Source: JBEKZQ01 sp049509675 (GTDB lineage Bacteria; Planctomycetota; Planctomycetia; Pirellulales; Thermoguttaceae). Taken from it: 8,160 nt of DNA. The DNA lies in NCBI GenBank assembly GCA_049509675.1, contig JBEKZQ010000471.1, forward strand, positions 1 to 8,160, read 5' to 3'. Below the pieces are notes generated by a model. That model saw only the letters and a list, made by a program, of their open reading frames with translations, searched no databases and was not told the origin of the DNA. Shown piece by piece: positions 1 to 5,401 of this stretch. Positions within the stretch are counted from its first letter, which is position 1. Every line of letters starts with the position of its first letter. A program made the position numbers and the translations under genes.

Positions 1-1134
1 CGCGAGGCCGCCGGACTTGCCGAGCGCATCGCGGGGATCGATGCCGACGCCCAGCGCTTCGCCGCCGCCGTGCGGCAGTGCCTCGAAGCGGTGGCCCCCG
101 AGTTGGCCGCACTGCCGTTGGATCGGGCCCTGAGCGAGCTTGTCGAGCGATTCACCGCGGCCCAACAAGCCGACACCCGCCGCCAGGAACTGCTCAAGCA
201 GCAGCAACAGCAACAAGCGCGGCTCGCGGAAACGCAAACGGCACTCGACCGCTGCCAGGCGGAGTTGGAAGTGCTGTGCCAGGAAGCGGGCTGCGCCCAG
301 GCCGACGATCTGCCCGAGGTCGAGCGCCGCTCGCGCCAGCGGCGGGTGGTGCAATCCGAGTTGGACGGCGTCGGTGCCCAGCTTCTGGACCTTGCCGAGG
401 GCCAACCGCTGGAGGAGATGCTTGGCGAGGCGGAAGCCTGCGACCTGGCGCAACTCAAGACCCAGATCGGCGAACTAGGCCCGGCCCTGGAGGCCCTCCA
501 GCACGAGCGCGATCAGCTCCATACGACGATCGGCAGCCAGCGGAGCGAATTGGCCCGCATGGACGGCAGCGCCGCGGCCGCCGAGGCCGAGGCCGAGGCG
601 GCGGCCCTGGTGGCGCGGATCCAGGCCGATGCCCGGCAATATGTGCGGCTGCGACTGGCGGCCAGCGTGCTCCGCGATACGATCGATCGATTCCGACAGG
701 AGAACCAGGGGCCGGTGCTCTGCCGCGCCAGCGAGCTTTTCGCCGCCCTGACGCTGGGCTCGTTCGCCGAGTTGCGCATCGATTCCACCGACAAGGGAGA
801 ATCCACGCTGGTCGGAGTGCGCGACGACAAGACGGTCGTCCACCTGGACGGGATGAGCGACGGCACCGCCGACCAGTTGTATCTGGCCTTGCGGCTGGCA
901 AGCCTGGAACGCTACTTCCACGAGCACCCGCCGGTCCCCTTCGTCGTGGACGACATCTTGATCAAGTTCGACGATCGTCGGGCCGCGGCCGCGCTGCGGG
1001 CCCTGGGCGAGCTGGCCCGCCGCACGCAGGTGATCGTGTTCACCCATCATCGGCATCTGCTGGAACTGGCCGCCGCCGACCTGCCGCCGCAGGCATTCGC
1101 GGTGGTGAGGCTGGACAGCCGGCAAGCAGCGTAG
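1..1134 (+). CDS. YhaN-like SMC/Rad50-type ATPase, C-terminal part (5' end outside window)
   Basis: The frame is open from base 1, so the gene starts upstream; the GTG at 70 is only the first internal start-like codon. The visible part begins with a long charged, Ala/Gln-rich coiled coil (nt 1-690, with a Gln run at about 199-219) and ends in the C-terminal half of an ABC/SMC ATPase head. It has a signature-like motif GMSDGTADQLYLALRLA (nt 850-900), a Walker B strand VPFVVDDILIKFDD (934-975) and a switch His in VIVFTHHRH (1030-1056). This order and wording fit the YhaN family, which is related to RecF/SbcC/Rad50 and usually pairs with the SbcD-like nuclease YhaO. From the family, a role in DNA end processing or repair is expected, and a metallophosphoesterase gene upstream is likely. 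The Walker A lies outside the window, so ATPase competence cannot be judged. It ends 2 bp before the convergent nucleotidyltransferase gene. Confidence 0.85.
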   Translation, partial: REAAGLAERIAGIDADAQRFAAAVRQCLEAVAPELAALPLDRALSELVERFTAAQQADTRRQELLKQQQQQQARLAETQTALDRCQAELEVLCQEAGCAQADDLPEVERRSRQRRVVQSELDGVGAQLLDLAEGQPLEEMLGEAEACDLAQLKTQIGELGPALEALQHERDQLHTTIGSQRSELARMDGSAAAAEAEAEAAALVARIQADARQYVRLRLAASVLRDTIDRFRQENQGPVLCRASELFAALTLGSFAELRIDSTDKGESTLVGVRDDKTVVHLDGMSDGTADQLYLALRLASLERYFHEHPPVPFVVDDILIKFDDRRAAAALRALGELARRTQVIVFTHHRHLLELAAADLPPQAFAVVRLDSRQAA

Positions 1135-1136
1135 CT

Positions 1137-1460
1137 TCATCGCGAGGCATAGATTATCTCAGCGGAATCGAGAATTGCTTGACGCCGGATCGGGTTGTCG
1201 CTCGCCTCGATTGCCCGCCGACTCACCAAATCAACCTCTCGGCCGAGCAGTTGCGAGAGCTCCTCTTGCATGGCAACGTGCTCGAACAAGCCCCACTCCG
1301 CGAGGGAGTCGAAACTCACGAGCACGTCCACGTCGCTGTGGGGACGGAAATCCTCGCGCAGCACCGAACCGAATAGCGCCAATTCGGAGATCTTCCACTT
1401 GCGGCAGAAGGCCGCGAGCCGGTCCCGCGGCAAGCCGATTCGAGCCGTCGGTGTCGACAT
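1137..1460 (-). CDS. MNT-type nucleotidyltransferase domain protein (MntA-like), 107 aa
   Basis: This is a minimal nucleotidyltransferase of the pol-beta superfamily. It shows the family signature: G31-S32 in LALFGSVLREDF, the metal-binding pair D43-x-D45 in SDVDVLV, and a third acidic residue D77 in REVDLVS. The length is typical for stand-alone MNT proteins. The ATG at 1460 has a good Shine-Dalgarno sequence, AAGGGGA, about 7 nt upstream on the minus strand. In this family many members are antitoxins that AMPylate or otherwise neutralise a neighbouring HEPN toxin; others have no known partner. Here the gene is alone: the ATPase gene is convergent 2 bp away, and I see no HEPN (R-x4-6-H) reading frame upstream on the same strand. 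The antitoxin role is therefore only a family-based possibility. The domain assignment is firm. Confidence 0.85.
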   Translation of the reverse strand: MSTPTARIGLPRDRLAAFCRKWKISELALFGSVLREDFRPHSDVDVLVSFDSLAEWGLFEHVAMQEELSQLLGREVDLVSRRAIEASDNPIRRQAILDSAEIIYASR

Positions 1461-1692
1461 TTTGCCGTCCCCTTCTTACGGCTATTAGAGCAGAAAAGTC
1501 GGAAGAATCAACATTTGGAGCTCGACGCCGCCCTGCAGTTTACGAATAATCCGGGCCAGTCCCCCGCCCGTCGCCTGCCGCGGCTGGTGGGTCGCACATC
1601 TCGAAGACCGGTCGCCGTGATGCGGTCGTCCATGCTCTCCAGCATAGGCGGGCGGCATCCGGAAGGCAAGGAGCGGCTTTTGACAGGAATTC

Positions 1693-1733
1693 TTGGCAAA
1701 TTCCCCTCGATAGAGGGTTTTCAATTTTGCCAA
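1693..1733. promoter_or_regulatory. Nested inverted repeat upstream of the regulator: candidate operator
   Basis: The outer arms are TTGGCAAA (1693-1700) and TTTGCCAA (1726-1733), both 8 bp and perfect. Inside them is a second palindrome, CCCTC-GATA-GAGGG (1704-1717), followed by TTTT. The two symmetry centres differ by about 2.5 bp, so this may be two overlapping sites rather than one cruciform. It lies 67 bp or more before the likely start at 1800 and overlaps the -35 of the promoter proposed at 1718-1746. That arrangement suits an autoregulatory operator for the winged-helix protein encoded next to it. The inner hairpin plus T-run could also be a weak terminator, but no gene ends just upstream. 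Confidence 0.4.
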
Positions 1734-1746
1734 TTACAGCTATCAT
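1718..1746 (+). promoter_or_regulatory. Possible sigma70-type promoter of the regulator gene
   Basis: TTTTCA (1718-1723) and TATCAT (1741-1746) are separated by 17 bp. The -10 matches the consensus at 5 of 6 positions and the -35 at 4 of 6. Transcription would begin near 1753, which fits translation from the ATG at 1800 better than from the ATG at 1755. A perfect TTGACA at 1680-1685 has no acceptable -10 at the right distance. Planctomycete promoters are poorly described, so this is a weak call. Confidence 0.3.
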
Positions 1747-1799
1747 CAGGGCTTATGGGAAAAAATCGTTGCCGAGTCACGAAACGGGGCCAGAAAAGG

Positions 1800-2432
1800 A
1801 TGGCTGAAAAGAAGTTGAGCCCGGCAGGATGGAAGGTGGTGAATCTGCTGGTCGGCAACCCACCGCAGACCGCGACCGAACTGTTTCAGACGATTGGCGT
1901 TACGCGCACGGCGGTCATCGAGCAACTCCGCGAACTGATGGCGGCCGGTTTCGTCGAGCGGACCATGATGCGGATTTCCACTCGCGGGCGGCCCCGCCAC
2001 CTGTTCTCGGCCACCCCGGCCGCCTTGATCTTCCTGTTCGCCAATCATCAGCAGTTGGTGGTCCCTGCCATGTGGCAGGCCCTTGAAGAGCTTGGGGGCC
2101 AGGAACTTACCCAGAAGATGGTCCAGCGCGTGGCGAAGCTCATCGCCGACCATTACTGTGCCCAAATCACGGCCGAGCAGCCTCGCGACCGGCTCTTGCA
2201 GTTCGTGGACCTGTTGCGCGGAGAGGGGGTGCTCGCGGACATCGAGCAGCGCAACGGGACCCCCGTGCTGTACAAGCGGAGTTGTCCCTACATCAGCATG
2301 GCGGACGAAAACCAGACGGTCTGCACGGTCGACCTGGAGATGATGAGCCAGGTCATTGGCCGGCCGGTGCGTCGCACGACGTGGCGTCATGCAGGCGGCC
2401 ACTGCTGCCGCGTCGAGGTCGATATGGAGTAG
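1800..2432 (+). CDS. SufR-like winged-helix transcriptional regulator with C-terminal cysteine cluster, 210 aa
   Basis: An N-terminal winged helix (about residues 10-70) contains a helix-turn-helix around TATELFQTIGVTRTAVIEQL (24-43) and a wing carrying TRGRPRHLF (61-69), the G-R-P hallmark of SufR-type and related DNA-binding proteins. The middle is helical (75-145). The C-terminal part has C162-P-Y, then C175 exactly 12 residues later, then a GRPV segment (187-190), and C202-C203 near the end. In SufR-like proteins four cysteines of this kind bind an iron-sulfur cluster that controls DNA binding. Where relatives usually have the third cysteine, after GxPV, this protein has W195, and it carries a Cys-Cys pair at the last site. 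No suf genes are nearby. I chose the ATG at 1800 because the winged helix follows at once and a promoter and repeat sit upstream; ATG 1755, in frame, would add 15 basic residues. The target is unknown. Confidence 0.75.
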   Translation: MAEKKLSPAGWKVVNLLVGNPPQTATELFQTIGVTRTAVIEQLRELMAAGFVERTMMRISTRGRPRHLFSATPAALIFLFANHQQLVVPAMWQALEELGGQELTQKMVQRVAKLIADHYCAQITAEQPRDRLLQFVDLLRGEGVLADIEQRNGTPVLYKRSCPYISMADENQTVCTVDLEMMSQVIGRPVRRTTWRHAGGHCCRVEVDME

Positions 2433-2500
2433 CCTGACTGCTTTCCAGGAACACTAACCCTCGCTGATTGACACTTATCGAACCAATAAGCAATTCCCAT
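2433..2500. other. Short spacer after the regulator; nothing firm
   Basis: It contains a perfect TTGACA (2468-2473) without a matching -10, and a 5-bp inverted repeat CTTAT/ATAAG (2474-2490). No convincing terminator follows the regulator stop. Confidence 0.4.
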
Positions 2501-2580
2501 GTAGCAGGCACCGGGCACCATGCGCAGCATGGTCGGCGTGCCGTAAGCGGGCGGACGGCACACGGCGTGTGCCTTGCTAC
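2501..2580. repeat. Compound palindromic element bounded by GTAGCA...TGCTAC
   Basis: The outer arms GTAGCAGGCAC (2501-2511) and GTGCCTTGCTAC (2569-2580) pair with one bulged base. Inside are ACCATGC/GCATGGT around a GCA loop (2517-2533), GTGCCG/CGGCAC (2538-2561) and GGCACAC/GTGTGCC around GGC (2557-2573); the last two compete with each other and with the outer arm. The whole can fold as a branched cruciform or stem-loop. It looks like a small non-autonomous repeat (REP or MITE type). Nothing in it looks coding. Confidence 0.65.
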
Positions 2581-2610
2581 TGTTGTGGCTACAGCGCCAG
2601 CGGAGGTCAA

Positions 2611-2774
2611 GCCTGTGTGCGGCCACAGGCTCGTTTACGAGCCTTCCCGCCGGAGGCGGTATTCGGCCCGACGTTTACGTCGGGTGACGCGGCAATGTCG
2701 TTCTCGACGGAGAACACGCCCGGGGCAAGGTTCCATTTTTTGCCGGTGTGACCGATGTCGCTTGTCACGCCGGC
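2611..2774. repeat. Run of six consecutive short hairpins
   Basis: Six hairpins follow one another: GCCTGTG/CACAGGC (2611-2630); GGCTCGT-TT-ACGAGCC (2628-2643), which shares three bases with the first; CCGCC-GGA-GGCGG (2647-2659); CCCGACGT-TT-ACGTCGGG (2667-2684, a perfect 8-bp stem); GTTCTC-GACG-GAGAAC (2700-2715); and an 11-bp stem with one G.T pair, GCCGGTGTGAC/GTCACGCCGGC (2742-2774). The density is far above chance. Reading frames run through it but their peptides are repeat-like. It may be a repeat cluster or part of a structured RNA; there is no direct evidence of transcription. Confidence 0.6.
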
Positions 2775-2783
2775 GTTTCTGTC

Positions 2784-2877
2784 ACAACAAATGGATCCGC
2801 CCCCGCCGACTTCGCCGGAAAGAGACAAAGGCTTGCCCCCCCTCGGCTCGCCGGGCGGGGACGGATCCATTTGTTGT
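2784..2877. repeat. Large REP-like palindrome of the GGGGAC type
   Basis: The outer arms ACAACAAATGGATCCG (2784-2799) and their exact complement (2862-2877) are 16 bp. The pairing continues inward through CCCCGCC (2801-2807) with GGCGGGG (2854-2860), interrupted by a single C-A mismatch. The resulting stem has about 23 paired bases and an inner spacer of about 46 nt. The right arm reads GGGGACGGATCCATTTGTTG, similar in design to the arm of the element at 6708-6786. It is probably a REP or MITE copy; it lies about 40 bp outside the left end of the IS. Confidence 0.75.
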
Positions 2878-2916
2878 AGGCATTCATAGGTTTCCAGACT
2901 TATATAGATTTTGGAG

Positions 2917-2936
2917 GTTAGCCCAAGTTCGCCAGT
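2917..2936. repeat. IS left terminal inverted repeat (IR-L)
   Basis: The core at 2922-2936 is 15 bp and is the perfect reverse complement of 4690-4704. With the outer positions the two 20-bp ends match at 18 positions. Confidence 0.65.
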
Positions 2937-3037
2937 AGATTGCGTTTCGGCGGGATTCTTGGCATATTCGATGCTCGCATGAAGGTGGGGTTTCTTGACG
3001 CAAGTCGTGTTGCCGTGGGCAAACTCGAGGGACGCGA

Positions 3038-4640
3038 TTGCACCCAAAGCGTTGTAGTGTAGACCTTGCCCTTCGGTTCATTCGCCCGCATTACCGCACG
3101 AAGAATGGCAAGCGTCACGCCTACTGGGCGTTGATGGAGTCGTATCGCACGGAGCGCGGCCCCCGGCAGCGCGTAGTGGCCTATCTGGGACAACTGGACG
3201 AAGCCCATCGCCTGGGCATGCACGAGGCCGCGGCAGGCACGGCCGGCATGCACCAGAAGCGGTTCTTCGACGACACGCGACCGGCGTGGGTCGAGGTGGA
3301 TGTCAAGCGCGTGCGTGTAGAGAACCGTCGCGCTTTCGGCGGTGCCTGGCTGGGGCTGGAATTGATCGGTGCCTTGGGGCTCAAGGAGTTTCTCGCAGCG
3401 ACGATGCCGCGTGGCGATGAGGATGTCCCTTGGTCGCTGATGGTCTTGGTCTTGATGCTCTGCCGCCTCTGCGAGCCGTCGAGCGAACTACACATATCGG
3501 AACACATTTATGCACACAGCGCGCTGGCAGACCTCTTGGGCATTCCGCCGGAGAAGATCAACGAGCAGCGTCCGCCGCGGCTACTCCCGCGATCATCGGC
3601 CCGATTGCAAACAGGTCTGCATTGGCCTGGTCGTCTCCAAGTGCGGGATGCCGCTGGGCTACGAGTTGTTCGCGGGAAATCGCGCCGATGTGACGACGCT
3701 GCAAGAGATCGTGGAAACGATGGAGCGTCGCTACGGACAGGCCGAGCGGATCTGGGTCGTGGACCGCGGCATGGTCTCCGCCGAAAACAGCGAGTTTCTC
3801 CAGCAAGACGGCCGGCATTACATCGTGGGCACGCCCAAGAGCATGCTCAAGCAATTCGAACAGGAACTCTTGAGCGAAGACTGGCACACGGTCCGTGAGG
3901 GCCTGGAGGTGAAACTATGTTCCGCACCTGACGGTCAGGAAACGTTCGTGCTCTGCCGCAGCCGCGATCGTGGCGAGAAAGAGAAGGCAATGCACGAGCG
4001 TTTCGAAAAGCGGATCGAAGAGGGACTGAAACGGATCGAGGCCGGATGCCAGAAGCAACACCTGAAGCCGCTGGTCGTGGCCCAACGCCTGGGAAGATTG
4101 TTGGGCCAGAACAGTCGCGCCGCGGGATTGTTTCAGAGCGAGGTGCGAACAGCCGCCCACGGTCGGGCGAGCTTGGTGTGGAAGAAGGTGGAGAACTGGC
4201 GAGATTGGGCCGCGCTGAGCGAAGGCTGTTATCTGCTGCGGACCAACGTCAGCGAATGGAGCGACGAGGAACTGTGGAAGGCGTATATCCAACTCACCGA
4301 GGCCGAAGGCGCGTTCCGCATCCACAAGAGCGACCTGCGGCTACGTCCCATTTGGCACCAGAAAGAAGAGCGCGTCCAGGCCCACATCCTGGTCTGCTTC
4401 CTGGCCTACGTGTTATGGAAGACGCTGGGGCAGAAGTGTCGGTGGGCCGGATTGGGCGACGAGCCGCGGCGGGTGTTCGAGGAATTGGGCGAAATCGAGT
4501 TGGTTGACGTGGTGCTGCCGACGCGTCAAGGGACCGAGATTCGTCGGCGGTGCATTACGCAGCCCACGGACCATCAAGCTATCCTGCTGACACACCTGAA
4601 AATGCGTCTTCCGAAGATACCACTAACGAAGGGTGCGTAG
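3038..4640 (+). pseudogene. IS1634-family transposase, disrupted by internal deletion and frameshift
   Basis: Two frames make up one transposase. The N-terminal part (frame of 3038, conserved from FIRPHYRTKNGKRHAYW at about 3077) runs to IPPEKINEQR, ending near 3571. The C-terminal part resumes in another frame from about 3576 as RRGYSRDHRPDCKQV and continues to the stop at 4640. It includes WVVDRGMVSAEN with the second catalytic Asp (3762-3764) and TEAEGAFRIHKSDLRLRPI with the catalytic Glu region (about 4299-4352). From memory of the family, some 50-60 residues normally lie at the junction, including the YDVTSTYFEG segment with the first catalytic Asp; they are absent. The defect is therefore a deletion of roughly 160-180 bp, not a simple programmed frameshift. 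No ATG stands at the usual start: 3038 is TTG, and the first in-frame ATG (3134) lies inside the conserved region. Confidence 0.85.
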
Positions 4641-4689
4641 TGTAGACTTTTACGAAGCGCCCCTTGCGCCGCAAGTACTTACGTCGATA

Positions 4690-4709
4690 ACTGGCGAACT
4701 TGGGGTAGC
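4690..4709. repeat. IS right terminal inverted repeat (IR-R)
   Basis: ACTGGCGAACTTGGG (4690-4704) is the reverse complement of 2922-2936. It lies just beyond the transposase stop and about 50 bp before the sigma factor start codon. Confidence 0.65.
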
Positions 4710-4760
4710 GTCGTGCGTCGCAACTTTGTGGTTCTCCTGGGGTTCTGCTAACATGAAGCC

Positions 4761-5396
4761 ATGTCGATCAGCCCGTCCGACAGTTTGTTGATCGATCGGA
4801 TTCGCGCCGGCGAAGCGGCCGCATGGAACGAGCTGATCGCGCGGTTCGAGGGCCGGCTGTTGGGCTACGTGAGCCGCCGTGCCGCCCACCGGGCCGCGGC
4901 GGAGGACGTGGTGCAAGAGACCTTCATCGGCTTTCTCATCAGTCTGCCCAATTACGACCAGCGTCACTCGTTGGAAAGCTACTTGTTCTCGATTGCCGCG
5001 CACAAATTGACCGACTTGCTGCGCCGCGAGGGCCGTCGTCCCAGCCTGCCGTTGGTGAGCGACGAGAGCAGCGAAGGCTGGGCGCCGGCCGACCGGGCCC
5101 GGCGCGCCAGCAGCATCGCCCGCAGCGGCGAGCGGCACGGCCTGGAGGAATCGGCCCTGGTGGCCGCCCTGGCCGAGCAGATCGAACATTGGCGCCGCCG
5201 CGGCCAATGGGAGCGGCTGGAGTGCGTCGAGTTGCTGCTGGTGCGCGGCTGGGGCAACAAGGAAGTGGCCGCCCGGCTGGGCATCTCCGAACAGACCGTG
5301 GCCAACTACAAGTTCGAGACGATCGTCCGGCTGCGCGCCGCCGTCCGCGCCCAGGGCCTGCCGGAAGAAGTGTTTCCGGAGTTGTATGAAGGTTAG
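4761..5396 (+). CDS. ECF-type RNA polymerase sigma factor, 211 aa
   Basis: Sigma region 2 covers about residues 10-92 and includes AEDVVQETFIGF (47-58), the classic core-binding segment, and SLESYLFSIAAHKLTDLLRR (70-89), which reads the -10 element. Sigma region 4 covers about 130-195 with a helix-turn-helix, GNKEVAARLGISEQTVANYK (165-184), which reads the -35. The linker between them (about 93-130) is long, rich in Ser, Arg and Glu. The protein directs RNA polymerase to a dedicated promoter set, which cannot be predicted here. No anti-sigma factor gene is adjacent: upstream is the IS and downstream the convergent lipoprotein gene, 5 bp away. The ATG at 4761 has no clear Shine-Dalgarno sequence. 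The IS end 50 bp upstream has probably replaced or shortened its original promoter region. Confidence 0.88.
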   Translation: MSISPSDSLLIDRIRAGEAAAWNELIARFEGRLLGYVSRRAAHRAAAEDVVQETFIGFLISLPNYDQRHSLESYLFSIAAHKLTDLLRREGRRPSLPLVSDESSEGWAPADRARRASSIARSGERHGLEESALVAALAEQIEHWRRRGQWERLECVELLLVRGWGNKEVAARLGISEQTVANYKFETIVRLRAAVRAQGLPEEVFPELYEG

Positions 5397-5401
5397 GAGA
5401 G

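Larger units (their letters stand above)
1461..1799. other. Intergenic region between divergent genes; no gene supported
   Basis: This stretch separates the divergent nucleotidyltransferase and regulator genes. Reading frames cross it on both strands, but their compositions (Arg/Pro/Ala-rich, no recognisable motif) do not look like proteins, and the regulator frame upstream of 1755 has no family similarity. The part from about 1690 to 1760 is clearly AT-richer than its surroundings and holds a nested inverted repeat and a possible promoter, listed separately. I recognise nothing else in 1480-1680. Confidence 0.5.
2917..4709 (+). mobile_element. IS1634-like insertion sequence (IS4 superfamily), inactivated, about 1.8 kb
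   Basis: The transposase pseudogene is flanked by matching inverted termini. CCCAAGTTCGCCAGT at 2922-2936 is the exact reverse complement of 4690-4704, with further matches just outside (2917, 2919-2920 against 4709, 4706-4707). The left end is about 150 bp before the conserved transposase start, and the right end about 50 bp after the transposase stop, as expected for IS termini. I find no clear target duplication just outside. Because the transposase is deleted internally, this copy could move only with help from an intact relative. Its right end lies about 50 bp before the sigma factor gene. Confidence 0.7.

Noticed and set aside
199..219. CAG/CAA run as a microsatellite
   Set aside because: It encodes a short Gln stretch in the coiled coil, mixes CAG, CAA and AAG codons and needs no special explanation.
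1680..1685. Perfect TTGACA as the -35 of the regulator promoter
   Set aside because: The bases 16-18 bp downstream are C-rich with no -10 likeness.
1485..1733. Minus-strand frame of 82 residues upstream of the MNT gene, considered as a missing toxin partner
   Set aside because: It has no HEPN motif, no membrane or other recognisable feature, and overlaps the inverted repeat and promoter of the regulator.
1515..1799. The regulator frame extends upstream to 1515, giving a 305-residue protein
   Set aside because: The added N-terminal residues are not protein-like, cross the inverted repeat and promoter, and precede the winged helix where such proteins normally begin. The ATG at 1755 remains a possible alternative.
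2468..2938. Plus-strand frame of 156 residues, rich in Arg and Cys
   Set aside because: It is a translation of the hairpin array and palindrome with no domain, no ribosome-binding site and biased composition.
2607..3047. Minus-strand frame of 146 residues containing HASIEYAKNPAETQS, faintly like relaxase sequences
   Set aside because: It starts at TTG, runs across the IS left end and through several hairpins and the REP palindrome, and the similarity is only a short stretch. It is more likely chance translation of repeat DNA.
4696..4719. GAACTT...CGTC resembling an ECF-type promoter before the sigma gene (autoregulation)
   Set aside because: The spacer is 14 bp, shorter than usual, and GAACTT is part of the IS terminal repeat, so the likeness is probably coincidental.
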